In this document: positions 10,506-18,131 of the stretch, one piece after another | Position numbering within the stretch: position 1 is the first letter of the stretch | Layout of the letters: every line of letters begins with the position of its first letter | NCBI RefSeq assembly: GCF_026627445.1 | Contig: NZ_JAPNLJ010000005.1 | Location: 280,859 to 314,855 of the forward strand | Reading direction: 5' to 3' | Length of the DNA: 33,997 nt | DNA from: Streptomyces sp. H27-H1 | Lineage (GTDB): Bacteria; Actinomycetota; Actinomycetes; Streptomycetales; Streptomycetaceae | Program-made: the position numbers and the translations under genes | Notes under the pieces: model-generated | What the model was told of the DNA's origin: nothing | The model's database searches: none | What the model saw: the letters and a program-made list of their open reading frames with translations, nothing else

Positions 10506-10552
10506 CTACGCCCCTCGCCGCCCGGCATCAGCAGGGGTGACCAGGGGCGTAG
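10506..10552 (-). other. Intergenic stem-loop between groES and groEL1
   Basis: CTACGCCCCT (10506-10515) pairs perfectly with AGGGGCGTAG (10543-10552) around a 27-base loop. It lies 25-71 bases past the groES stop and 66 bases ahead of the groEL1 start. Partial termination or processing here would give more groES than groEL1 message, as has been reported for Streptomyces groES-groEL1 operons. Confidence 0.65.
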
Positions 10553-10576
10553 CTCAAAGCAAAACTTGAGAAGTGA

Positions 10577-10885
10577 CTACTTCTCGACGATCGCGAGCAC
10601 GTCGCGAGCCGAGAGGACGAGGTACTCCTCGCCGTTGTACTTCACTTCGGTGCCGCCGTACTTGGAGTACAGGACGACGTCGCCGACGGTGACGTCCAGC
10701 GGAAGACGCTGGCCGTCCTCGAAGCGACCCGGACCCACAGCGAGGACGACGCCCTCCTGGGGCTTCTCCTTCGCGGTGTCCGGGATGACCAGGCCAGAGG
10801 CCGTGGTCTGCTCGGCGTCGAGCGGCTGGACCACAATGCGGTCCTCGAGCGGCTTGATGGCAACCTTGGAGCTGGTGGTCGTCAC
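10577..10885 (-). CDS. groES: Co-chaperonin GroES
   Basis: The 102-residue 10-kDa co-chaperonin forms the heptameric lid of GroEL. The sequence shows [19 protein letters not shown], the mobile loop with [16 protein letters not shown] and the [20 protein letters not shown] end region, in separate pieces. The start is GTG 10885, with GGAAGG about eight bases upstream. It is the first gene of the groES-groEL1 operon, and the promoter upstream overlaps two HrcA-binding CIRCE sites. The length and all core segments fit the family. Confidence 0.97.
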   Translation of the reverse strand: MTTTSSKVAIKPLEDRIVVQPLDAEQTTASGLVIPDTAKEKPQEGVVLAVGPGRFEDGQRLPLDVTVGDVVLYSKYGGTEVKYNGEEYLVLSARDVLAIVEK

Positions 10886-10981
10886 GATCTGACCTTCCGC
10901 TTCGGAGATCCGGGATTAACTGTCTGGGGTGGCGACCAGGTCGATCCGTCGTCGCGGGAGCCGGACCTGCCTGTCGCTGTG

Positions 10982-11008
10982 TTGGCACTCACCAGGGGCG
11001 AGTGCCAG
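10982..11008 (-). promoter_or_regulatory. CIRCE operator, promoter-downstream copy
   Basis: Inverted repeat TTGGCACTC - 9 bases - GAGTGCCAG differs from the CIRCE consensus (TTAGCACTC-N9-GAGTGCTAA) at three arm positions. It covers the expected groES transcription start near 11006, so HrcA bound here would block initiation or escape. Confidence 0.9.
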
Positions 11009-11013
11009 ACGCG

Positions 11014-11043
11014 AGACTATTCCGGGGATTAGCACTCGGTCAA
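11014..11043 (-). promoter_or_regulatory. groES-groEL1 promoter
   Basis: On the minus strand TTGACC (11038-11043 on the plus strand) and TAGTCT (11014-11019) are separated by 18 bases, a good vegetative sigma-70-type promoter. The -35 lies inside one CIRCE and the start point falls in the other. Confidence 0.85.
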
Positions 11044-11055
11044 GCGGAGTGCCAA
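11029..11055 (-). promoter_or_regulatory. CIRCE operator, -35 copy
   Basis: TTAGCACTC - 9 bases - GAGTGCCAA matches consensus in 17 of 18 arm bases. It overlaps the -35 element. The HrcA repressor is expected to bind it and to release on heat stress. Confidence 0.95.
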
Positions 11056-11120
11056 TACGCGCCGCTGGTTTCGCAGCCCGGGCCGCCCGGGGCACCCCGG
11101 AATCCCTGCCCCCGGGGCAT

Positions 11121-11202
11121 CCCCGGACCCCTGCGCCTCAATCGTCGGCGGGGCTGAAAAGACCGCCTCAAACGCCGGCGAGGCTGGATCCGGCGATTGA
11201 GG
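11121..11202. repeat. Intergenic repeat cluster of the Streptomyces interspersed type
   Basis: The 300-base stretch between the groES control region and the response regulator gene carries no supported gene. It holds two direct copies of a 21-base element (11136-11156 and 11166-11186; core CGCCGGCGAGGCTG and variants, led by CCTCAA) and one inverted partial copy (11189-11202). The second and third copies form a 13-bp hairpin, 11166-11178 with 11190-11202, with one mismatch. A related copy lies at 26788-26808, after nnrD. Similar elements are frequent between Streptomyces genes. Confidence 0.7.
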
Positions 11203-11355
11203 ACCGGGGTCAGGGCCGGGCCCTGGGAACGACGGAAGGGCGGGGAGGGGACAGAGCCCGCGCAGGGCCCGGCACGCATCGTCGCCGAGGAGGCGGGGAT
11301 CCGCGCCCGGGGGTAGCGGCCCGGGCGGAGCCGTCCGGTATGTGAGGCTTGGGGC

Positions 11356-12042
11356 ATGCGGATTCTGGTCGTCGAAGACGAAGTGGGCCTCGCCGAATCG
11401 CTGCGGCGCGGCCTCTCCGCCGACGGCCACTGGGTCGATCTCGCCCACGACGGACACCGCGGGCTGGACCTGGCCCTCACCGGCGGCCCGTACGACGTCG
11501 TCCTCCTCGACCTGATGCTCCCCGGCCTCTCCGGCTACGAGATCTGCAGGCGGATGCGGGCCCACGAGGTCGCCACCCCGGTGCTGATGCTGACCGCCAA
11601 GGACGGCGAGTACGACGAGGCCGAGGGTCTGGACTCGGGCGCCGACGACTACCTGACGAAACCGTTCTCCTTCGTCGTCCTCGCCGCCCGCCTGCGCGCG
11701 CTCACCCGCCGCACCGCCGCCGGCCCCGCCCGGCCCAGCGTGCTGCAGGCCGGCGACCTCGTCCTCGATCCGCGCGGCCGCCGCTGCCGCCGGGGCACGT
11801 ACGAGATCGAGCTGACCGCCCGTGAGCTCGGCGTGCTGGCCTGCCTGATGGAGCAGCCCGGCCGGGCCGTCGCCAAACAGGACATCCTCGACGAGGTCTG
11901 GGACACCCCGCACGGCATCGACCCGAACATCGTCGAGGTCTACGTCTCCTCGCTCCGCCGGAAGATCGACGCCCCCTTCGGCCGCCGCTCGATCCTGACC
12001 GTGCACGGCACCGGCTACCGGATGGCCCCGGACGGTGGCTGA
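11356..12042 (+). CDS. OmpR/PhoB-family response regulator
   Basis: This 228-residue regulator has a receiver domain (1-118) with acidic residues Glu7-Asp8, phosphoacceptor Asp52 in LLDLMLPG, Thr80 and Lys102. A winged-helix output domain (about 130-225) follows, with ELTARELGVLACLM, the VYVSSLRRKID recognition region and HGTGYRM at the end. It overlaps the following histidine kinase by 8 bases, so the two are translationally coupled partners. The natural targets are unknown. The LCP gene immediately after the kinase is a likely one, because a palindrome with direct repeats of the kind bound by OmpR dimers precedes it. The similarity to named Streptomyces systems is not specific enough to give a symbol. 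Confidence 0.94.
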   Translation: MRILVVEDEVGLAESLRRGLSADGHWVDLAHDGHRGLDLALTGGPYDVVLLDLMLPGLSGYEICRRMRAHEVATPVLMLTAKDGEYDEAEGLDSGADDYLTKPFSFVVLAARLRALTRRTAAGPARPSVLQAGDLVLDPRGRRCRRGTYEIELTARELGVLACLMEQPGRAVAKQDILDEVWDTPHGIDPNIVEVYVSSLRRKIDAPFGRRSILTVHGTGYRMAPDGG

Positions 12043-13471
12043 GCCCCCGCCCCGGCTCCGGCCCGGTCCCCGCCGGCCCCGCCCCCGGCCCCGCCGCCTA
12101 GGCAGCCTCCGGGCCCGCGCCGCCGCGGCCGCGGCCCTCGCGATGGCCGCGGTACTGGCCACCGGCGGGCTGTGGCTCTACACCCTGCTGCGCGCCAACC
12201 TCATCGAGAACACCACCGGCCGCACCGAGCTCGCCGCCCGCAAGGTGGCCGGCCAGTACGACACCGGGAGCCTCCCGGCCGGCGGCCGGCTGCCCGGGCC
12301 CGAGGGAGGGGTGGACCTGGTCCTCGTACGGAACGCGGCCGGTACGGTCGTGGCCACCAGCGGGGACCTGAAGGACACCCCCGAGCTCACGGAGCTGCGC
12401 CCCGCGCCCGGAGAGGACATGCGCTCCGCCGTCCTGCCGCCCGCGCGCCCCGGCGCACAGCGGCGCGTGGTGGTCGCCGTGGCCGCGCCGGGACCACCGG
12501 GGGCGCACGACCCGCACACCGTCTACGCGGCGACCGTGCTCGGGGACGTCGACGACGCCAGCCGGGCCGTCGCGCTGGGGCTGCTGGCCGGCGCGCCCCC
12601 GCTGATCGCCTTCTCGGCGGCCCTGGCCTGGTGGGTGACGGGGCACGCGCTGCGCCCGGTCACCGCGATCCGCGGCGGGCTGGCGGCGGTGACCGGGAGC
12701 GAGCTGGACCGGCGGGTCCCGGACCCGGGCGGCGCCGACGAGATCGCGCAGCTGGCCCGGACCGTCAACGACACGCTCGACCGGCTGGAGCGCAGCGACG
12801 CCCGGCAGCGGCAGTTCACCGCCGATGCCTCGCACGAGCTGCGCAACCCCCTCGCGGCCGTCCGCTCCCGGCTGGAGGTGGCGCTGCGGGACCCCGACCG
12901 GGAGTCGGTGGCCGCCGCGCTGGCCGATACCGAGCGGCTCCAGGGCATCGCGGCCGATCTGCTCCTGCTGGCCCGCCTCGACGGCGGACCCGCGCCGCGC
13001 ACCGAGCCGGTGGACCTCGCGCTGCTGGCCGCCGAGGACGCGGCGCGGCGCCCGGAGCCCCGGGTCCCGCTACGGGTGGACGCGCGGGCCCCCGTACCGG
13101 CTGCCGGGGACCCGGCGCGGCTGGAGCGGGCGCTGGCCAACCTGGTGGACAACGCCCTGCGGTACGCCCGTACCGGGGTCGTGGTCCGGGCCTCGGCCGA
13201 GGACGGCTGGGCGCTGCTGGAGGTCACGGACGACGGGCCGGGCATCCCGGAGGCGGACCGGGACCGGGTCTTCGAGCGGTTCGTCCGCCTGGACGCGGAC
13301 CGGGGCCGGGCCAGCGGCGGCACCGGGCTGGGGCTGGCCATCGCCCGGGAGATCGCCCGGGCGCACGGCGGTGGGGTCCGCGCGCTCCCCGCGCCCGCCG
13401 GCGGCGCCCGGCTGGTGCTGCGCGTGCCGGGGCGCCCGGTTTCGGGAGCGCCGTCGCCCGGCCGCTCCTGA
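12035..13471 (+). CDS. Sensor histidine kinase
   Basis: The 478-residue membrane kinase has a first transmembrane helix at about 27-53 after an Arg/Pro-rich N-terminus. An extracytoplasmic sensor of about 125 residues follows, then a second helix at about 178-202, a HAMP linker and a HisKA domain with the phosphorylated His267 in DASHELRNPLAAVRS. The HATPase domain has N box ANLVDNALRYA, G1 DDGPGIPEADRDRVFERF and G2 GGTGLGLAIARE. The start is GTG 12035, inside the end of the response regulator gene. The sensor region has no recognisable named domain, so the signal is unknown. The next gene is an LCP cell-wall ligase, which suggests envelope stress. Confidence 0.94.
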   Translation: MAEPPPRLRPGPRRPRPRPRRLGSLRARAAAAAALAMAAVLATGGLWLYTLLRANLIENTTGRTELAARKVAGQYDTGSLPAGGRLPGPEGGVDLVLVRNAAGTVVATSGDLKDTPELTELRPAPGEDMRSAVLPPARPGAQRRVVVAVAAPGPPGAHDPHTVYAATVLGDVDDASRAVALGLLAGAPPLIAFSAALAWWVTGHALRPVTAIRGGLAAVTGSELDRRVPDPGGADEIAQLARTVNDTLDRLERSDARQRQFTADASHELRNPLAAVRSRLEVALRDPDRESVAAALADTERLQGIAADLLLLARLDGGPAPRTEPVDLALLAAEDAARRPEPRVPLRVDARAPVPAAGDPARLERALANLVDNALRYARTGVVVRASAEDGWALLEVTDDGPGIPEADRDRVFERFVRLDADRGRASGGTGLGLAIAREIARAHGGGVRALPAPAGGARLVLRVPGRPVSGAPSPGRS

Positions 13472-13503
13472 AGGCGCCTTCAGGACCCTCAGGATTCCTT
13501 CAG
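13467..13503 (+). promoter_or_regulatory. Palindrome and direct repeats ahead of the LCP gene
   Basis: CCTGAAGGCGCCTTCAGG (13467-13484) is a perfect 18-base palindrome overlapping the kinase stop codon. It runs on into a ladder of direct repeats: TCAGGA at 13480 and 13489 and TTCAG at 13499-13503, spaced 9-10 bases. Such tandem half-sites on one face of the helix are typical for OmpR-family dimers. The palindrome could alternatively be a hairpin that ends kinase transcription. Confidence 0.55.
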
Positions 13504-13528
13504 CCGGGCTCGCGCAGCATCGGTAGGC

Positions 13529-14830
13529 ATGAGTGCCCACCGCAGGAAGCCCCAGGAACCGCAGACCCCGGCCCCCGTGTCCCGCGGCCGCCGGCGCTCC
13601 CGCCGGTCCCGGCTCGCCCGCACGCTGCCGGCGTCCGGCTGCGCCCTGGTGGTGCTCGCGGGCGCGACCGCCTGGTACCTGTACGACGACCTCGCCTCCA
13701 GCATCGGCAGCTCCAAGGCCTTGGAGGGCGCCGAGAAGTCGAAGTACGGCGATACGAACATCCTGCTGATGGGTCTGGACAGCCGCCGGGACCAGAACGG
13801 CGAGGACCTCCCGCCGGCGATCCTCGAGAAGCTGCACGCGGGCGCGAGCTCGGAGGTCGGCGGCTACAACACCAACACGCTGATCCTGCTGCACGTCCCC
13901 GGCAACGGCGGCCAGGCGCAGGCCTTCTCGGTGCCCCGCGACGACTTCGTGGAGTTGCACGGCGTGCCCGGTCACACCGGCAAGGCCAAGATCAAGGAGG
14001 CGTACGGGCGGGCGAAGGCCGAGGTGGAGGAGCAGCTCGCCGCCAAGGGGGTCACGGACCGGCGGCAGCTGGAGCGCGAGGGGCGCGAGGCGGGCCGCAA
14101 GGCGGAGCTCGAAACGGTCCGCACCTTCCTCGGCGTCCCGATCGACCACTTCGCCGAGCTGAACCTGGCCGGTTTCTACCATCTGGCGGATGCGCTGGGC
14201 GGGGTTCCGGTGTGCCTGAACCATGCCGTGAAGGACAAGAACTCCGGCGCCGACTTCTCGGCCGGGCGGCACACCCTGGACGGTCGTCAGTCGCTGGCTT
14301 TCGTCCGGCAGCGGATGGGCCTGACCATGGGCGACCTGGACCGTACGAAGCGGCAGCAGGCGTTCCTGGCGGGGGCGGCGTACAAGCTGAACCAGGCCGG
14401 GACCTTCACCGATCCGGTGAAGCTGATGAAGCTGGTCGACTCGGCGAAGCAGGACGTGGTCACCGATCAGGGGTGGGATCTGCTGTCGTTCGTGAAGCAG
14501 GCGAAGAGCCTGTCCGGGGGCGACGTGGAGTTTGTGACCCTTCCCATCGAACGCTTCGACAGGAACCATGGCGCAGAGATAAACGTCGTAGACGATATGA
14601 AGATAAAGCGGTTCATAGCCGAGCGGATCGGGCCCGGGGCCTCTGCGAGCGCGAGCCCGAGCGCGCCTGGCGCCGCTCCCTCCTCACCGGGCACGCCCGC
14701 ACCGCAGGGTTCCTCCCCGGCCGCGTCCGCGCCGGGCTCGCCCCAGGGCTCCGCGCCGGCGCCCGCACCGTCCCGGAGCGGCAGCGGAGTTCCCGCCATC
14801 GACGCCGGCGGCGTCCCGTGCGTGGACTGA
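13529..14830 (+). CDS. LytR-CpsA-Psr (LCP) family cell-envelope ligase
   Basis: This 433-residue membrane-anchored enzyme is of the family that moves undecaprenyl-linked glycopolymers onto peptidoglycan. An Arg-rich cytoplasmic start is followed by one transmembrane helix (about 33-50) and the LCP domain (about 70-370). Family motifs are NTNTLILLHV, SVPRDDFVELHGV, NLAGFYHLADALGGVPVCL and the paired-Arg segment LAFVRQRMGLTMGDLDRTKR. A charged helical insert lies at about 150-195. The last 65 residues are an Ala/Pro/Ser-rich tail ending with a Cys (GGVPCVD). It follows a two-component pair by 57 bases and overlaps the SEDS gene start, linking it to wall assembly. The acceptor polymer is unknown. 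Confidence 0.93.
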   Translation: MSAHRRKPQEPQTPAPVSRGRRRSRRSRLARTLPASGCALVVLAGATAWYLYDDLASSIGSSKALEGAEKSKYGDTNILLMGLDSRRDQNGEDLPPAILEKLHAGASSEVGGYNTNTLILLHVPGNGGQAQAFSVPRDDFVELHGVPGHTGKAKIKEAYGRAKAEVEEQLAAKGVTDRRQLEREGREAGRKAELETVRTFLGVPIDHFAELNLAGFYHLADALGGVPVCLNHAVKDKNSGADFSAGRHTLDGRQSLAFVRQRMGLTMGDLDRTKRQQAFLAGAAYKLNQAGTFTDPVKLMKLVDSAKQDVVTDQGWDLLSFVKQAKSLSGGDVEFVTLPIERFDRNHGAEINVVDDMKIKRFIAERIGPGASASASPSAPGAAPSSPGTPAPQGSSPAASAPGSPQGSAPAPAPSRSGSGVPAIDAGGVPCVD

Positions 14831-16239
14831 AACCCCTGACGTCGGCGGGCGTGCGCCGCCGGACGGAAGCCCTGCTGCTCGTCCTCGTGCTCGCCGTGAC
14901 CGTTTCCGGGCACATTTCCGCCGGCCTGGCGATGAACGACGCGCTGCCGACCGGCCTCACCGGGTTCGTGATCAGCATGACGCTGCTCGCGCTGGTGGGG
15001 CACCTGGCCATCCGCAGATTCGCGGCGTACGCGGATCCGCTGGTGTTCCCGCTGGCCCTGCTGCTGACCGGGCTGGGGCTGGTGCTGCTGCACCGCCTCG
15101 ACCAGGGGTACATCGAGCGGTACAACGCTCCGGCGACGGCGCCCGGGCAGCTGATCTGGTCGGTGGTCGGCGTCGCGGCCTGCATCGCGGTGCTCGGGCT
15201 GTTGCGCGATCACCGGCTGCTGCAGCGGTTCATCTACATCACGATGGTCGTCGCGCTGGTGGCGCTGATCGCGCCGGCCTTCTTCGGCGCGGACACCTAC
15301 GGGGCGAAGCGCTGGATCAGACTCGGTGGGCTCTCGGTCCAGCCCGGCGAGTTCGTGAAGATCATGATCGCGGTCTTCTTCGCGGGCTACCTGGTGGTCC
15401 ACCGCGATGCGCTGGCCCTGTCGGGGCGCAAGTTCCTGGGTATGCGGCTGCCGCCGATGCGTCAGCTCGGCCCCCTGGTCACGGTGTGGGTGGTCTCGCT
15501 GCTCGTGCTGGTCTTCGAGCGCGACCTCGGCACCTCGCTGATCTTCTTCGGCGTCTTCGTGGTCATGCTCTACGTGGCCACGGAACGCACCAGCTGGATC
15601 GTCTGCGGCCTGGTCCTCGCCTCGGCGGGCGCCTTCGTCGTGGGCTCGACGGAACCGCACGTCAAGGCGCGCGTGGCCGCCTGGCTGAACCCGTTGTCGT
15701 ACTACTGGAAGGACCGGCCGCCGGGCGTCGTCTCGGACCAGTCGGCGCAGGCGCTGTTCAGCTTCGGCACGGGCGGCATCTCGGGCACGGGCCTCGGGAT
15801 GGGCCAGCCCGAACTGATCAAGTTCGCGGGCCGCAGCGACTTCATCCTGACGACCGTGGGCGAGGAACTCGGCCTGGCCGGGGTCATGGCCGTCCTGATC
15901 CTGTACGCGCTCCTCGTGCAGCGGGGGCTGCGGATGGCGCTGGGCGCCCGCGACCCGTTCGGCAAGCTGCTGGCGGTGGGCCTGTCCTCCGCCCTCGCCC
16001 TGCAGGTCTTCGTGGTGGCGGGCGGCGTCACGGGGCTGATCCCGCTGACGGGCAAGGCCCTGCCCTTCCTCGCCGCGGGCGGCTCGTCCCTCCTGGCCAA
16101 CTGGATCATGATCGCCCTGCTGCTGCGCATCTCCGACAGCACCGAACGGCAACGTGAGGCGGACGCCCGGGGCCCGGCGGAAACGACGATCACGCCGCTG
16201 GCCGGGTCGGAGCCGCACCCCGATCCGGTCTACAGGTAG
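14818..16239 (+). CDS. SEDS-family peptidoglycan glycosyltransferase (FtsW/RodA/SpoVE)
   Basis: This polytopic protein of about 473 residues, with roughly ten transmembrane helices, polymerises lipid II in partnership with a class B penicillin-binding protein. Signature segments are GAKRWIRLGGLSVQPGEFVKI (given here as two parts, GAKRWIRLGG and LSVQPGEFVKI), FERDLGTSLIFF, GTGLGMGQPELI and RSDFILTTVGEELG. The family's essential Asp is Asp341, with Ser where Thr is usual before it. The start is uncertain: GTG 14818 overlaps the LCP gene by 13 bases, and GTG 14851 is the alternative. The much longer open frame upstream is not coding. It overlaps the facing deacetylase by 10 bases. No PBP gene is adjacent. 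FtsW and RodA proper are usually encoded elsewhere, so this may be a specialised paralogue. Confidence 0.92.
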   Translation: MRGLKPLTSAGVRRRTEALLLVLVLAVTVSGHISAGLAMNDALPTGLTGFVISMTLLALVGHLAIRRFAAYADPLVFPLALLLTGLGLVLLHRLDQGYIERYNAPATAPGQLIWSVVGVAACIAVLGLLRDHRLLQRFIYITMVVALVALIAPAFFGADTYGAKRWIRLGGLSVQPGEFVKIMIAVFFAGYLVVHRDALALSGRKFLGMRLPPMRQLGPLVTVWVVSLLVLVFERDLGTSLIFFGVFVVMLYVATERTSWIVCGLVLASAGAFVVGSTEPHVKARVAAWLNPLSYYWKDRPPGVVSDQSAQALFSFGTGGISGTGLGMGQPELIKFAGRSDFILTTVGEELGLAGVMAVLILYALLVQRGLRMALGARDPFGKLLAVGLSSALALQVFVVAGGVTGLIPLTGKALPFLAAGGSSLLANWIMIALLLRISDSTERQREADARGPAETTITPLAGSEPHPDPVYR

Positions 16240-17093
16240 TCCTCCACGCGGCCGATCCGGAAGCCCTGCTCCTGTATCCGCTGGAGCATCGCCGTCACCA
16301 TCTGGGTCTCGGTCGTGCCCTTCATGTGCTTCGGGCCGCGGAAGTGCGCCAGGATGATGTCGCCCGGCTGGAGGCTGGAGCCCTCGGCGTACTGGAAGTC
16401 GTGGATCTGCATCGACGCGCGCCACAGCAGGACCTGCGTTATTCCGCACTGGTGCGCGGCCTTGAGGGTGTCGTCGTTGTAGTTGCCGTACGGCGGCCGG
16501 AACAAGGTCGGCTTCGTACCGAAACGCCTCTCCAGCCGCACCTGCTGACCACATATCTCCCTCTTCTGCTCCGCGAAGGACAGGGTCCGCATTTTCAGGT
16601 GCGAGAGGGTGTGGTTGTTGATCGTGCTGTTCGAGCCGTTGTCGCGGAGCTGCTCGAAGTGGCCGTAATCCACCGAGGCGATCTTGTCCGTCAGGAACAT
16701 GCTGATCGGCAGCTTCAGGTCGGCGGCCATCCGCAGGAACTCGGGGTCCTTCTCCGCGCCGTCGTCGAACGTGAGGAAGACGACCTTGTCGTCCGCCGGA
16801 ACGGGTATTCGATTCAGGATCGGGGCCTGGCCCGGCTTCCCCGGCGGGATGAGAGGTTTGAACACCGGCTTGGGCGCGTACTGGAGCGGGGCGCTCAGGC
16901 CCCACTTCTCGTACGCCCGGTCCCCCTCGGTCCCGCCATCGGGGGCCGCCGAGCCGGACGGAGACGGCTTGGCCTCCGTCGTCTTGGGTCCCATTCTTTC
17001 GATGGGGTCCACGCTGTCCCCGCACCCCGTCAGGGACAGCGCGAGCGCGCCGGCCGCCAGCGTCCCGGCTACGAACCGGCGCGCGTACTTCAC
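16230..17093 (-). CDS. Polysaccharide deacetylase lipoprotein (NodB fold), second of pair
   Basis: This is a 287-residue secreted lipoprotein. It has an N-terminal signal with lipobox LTGC (Cys24), a Ser/Pro/Gly-rich linker to about residue 95 and a carbohydrate esterase family 4 domain. Motif 1 is TFDDG, motif 2 is HTLSH, motif 3 is RPPYGNYN and motif 5 is ILAHFRG. The usual WxxD of motif 4 is replaced here by WRASMQIHDF, so substrate handling may differ. The predicted reaction is N- or O-deacetylation of wall polysaccharide outside the membrane. GTG 17093 overlaps the stop of the upstream deacetylase as GTGA, so translation is coupled. Its 3' end overlaps the SEDS gene tail to tail. It was probably formed by tandem duplication. 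Confidence 0.92.
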   Translation of the reverse strand: MKYARRFVAGTLAAGALALSLTGCGDSVDPIERMGPKTTEAKPSPSGSAAPDGGTEGDRAYEKWGLSAPLQYAPKPVFKPLIPPGKPGQAPILNRIPVPADDKVVFLTFDDGAEKDPEFLRMAADLKLPISMFLTDKIASVDYGHFEQLRDNGSNSTINNHTLSHLKMRTLSFAEQKREICGQQVRLERRFGTKPTLFRPPYGNYNDDTLKAAHQCGITQVLLWRASMQIHDFQYAEGSSLQPGDIILAHFRGPKHMKGTTETQMVTAMLQRIQEQGFRIGRVEDYL

Positions 17094-18049
17094 AAGTAAT
17101 CCTCCAGGCGAGCCACGGCATAACCCTTGTCCGTGACGGTCTTCATGACATGACGGATCATGTCAGTCATGCTGCCCTTCCAGTCTTCCTTGCCCCGGAA
17201 GTGCGTGAGGATGATGTCACCGGGGTGCAGGTCCTTGTCCCACTCCCGCCAGTCCATCCGGTTCGGGAAGGCCTCCTCGGCCCACAGCGGAACGGACTTG
17301 ATGCCGCAGGACTTGGCCGCGCGCAGCGTGTCCTCGTTGTAGTTCCCGTACGGCGGGCGGAAGAGCGTGGGCCGCTTGCCGAACTGCTTCTCGATCGTGT
17401 CCTGCTGTCCGCAGATCTCCTGGCGCTGCTTCTCGTAGGAGAGCGCGGGCATGTAGCGGTGGTTGAGCGTGTGGTTGTTCAGCGTGACGCCCGCCGCCTG
17501 CATCTCCTTGAAGTACGGGTAGTTGTCCCGCACCAGGTAGTCGCTCAGGAAGGCGGTGTACGGGAGCTTCAGCTCCTGCATCATCTTCAGGAACTCGGGG
17601 TCCTTCTCGGCGCCGTCGTCGATCGTCAGGAAGACGACCTTGTCCTCCGTGGGGACGGTGGTGAAGACCGGCGGCAGTTCGTCTCCGCCCTCGACCTCGA
17701 AGCCTTCGCGGGTGGTGATCTCCGGCTTCTGCTTGGGCGCCTGCGGAGCGACGAGCGGGGGCTTGACCAGCCCCCACTTCTTCGCGGCGACGATCCGCAC
17801 CTGCTGGAGGGCCTTCAGCTTCTCGGCGTAGCCGCCGAGCGCGCCTGCCGCACCGGCCTTCTCGGCGCCCGCCGCGGCCTTCGCCTTCGCGGCCTTGTCC
17901 GGGGTCTCGGACCCGCCGGCTCCGCAGCCCGTGCCGAGTGCGGCGACGAGCAGTGCGGCCATCGCGGCCGTACCCAACCGGCCGCGCGAGACTGCCGCGG
18001 CCCGGTGACCATGTAGCGTCTTATGTTCCTTTTGTCCGACTAGCTGCAT
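17090..18049 (-). CDS. Polysaccharide deacetylase lipoprotein (NodB fold), first of pair
   Basis: The 319-residue lipoprotein has a signal sequence ending in lipobox GTGC (Cys42), then an Ala/Lys-rich linker and a CE4 domain with TIDDG, HTLNH, RPPYGNYN and ILTHFRG. It is closely similar to the next gene in order and in most motifs (for example GAEKDPEF and the EICGQQ segment are shared). Motif 1 has Ile for Phe, and motif 4 reads WAEEAFPNRMDW. ATG 18049 has no Shine-Dalgarno sequence; TGTAAAGAT about 14 bases ahead is -10-like, so the message may be leaderless. It likely acts on peptidoglycan or an attached glycopolymer, in line with the facing LCP and SEDS genes. Confidence 0.92.
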   Translation of the reverse strand: MQLVGQKEHKTLHGHRAAAVSRGRLGTAAMAALLVAALGTGCGAGGSETPDKAAKAKAAAGAEKAGAAGALGGYAEKLKALQQVRIVAAKKWGLVKPPLVAPQAPKQKPEITTREGFEVEGGDELPPVFTTVPTEDKVVFLTIDDGAEKDPEFLKMMQELKLPYTAFLSDYLVRDNYPYFKEMQAAGVTLNNHTLNHRYMPALSYEKQRQEICGQQDTIEKQFGKRPTLFRPPYGNYNEDTLRAAKSCGIKSVPLWAEEAFPNRMDWREWDKDLHPGDIILTHFRGKEDWKGSMTDMIRHVMKTVTDKGYAVARLEDYL

Positions 18050-18131
18050 AGTTGGGCATCTTTACAGCCGCTACGCACGCGCCCTGGCCGACACCGCGAG
18101 GGGAATCCGACCTTCCTCCGAGTGGCCCACC

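Noticed and set aside
12172..16239. A continuous 1355-codon plus-strand frame across kinase, LCP and SEDS genes
   Set aside because: Only its last 473 codons are a real gene. The upstream part is Arg/Gly/Ala-rich out-of-frame translation of the kinase and LCP genes, produced by the absence of stops in high-GC DNA.
14467..17121. An 884-codon minus-strand frame opposite LCP and SEDS and through the deacetylase
   Set aside because: The composition is His/Arg/Gln/Gly-rich antisense shadow; the true genes on both strands explain the region.
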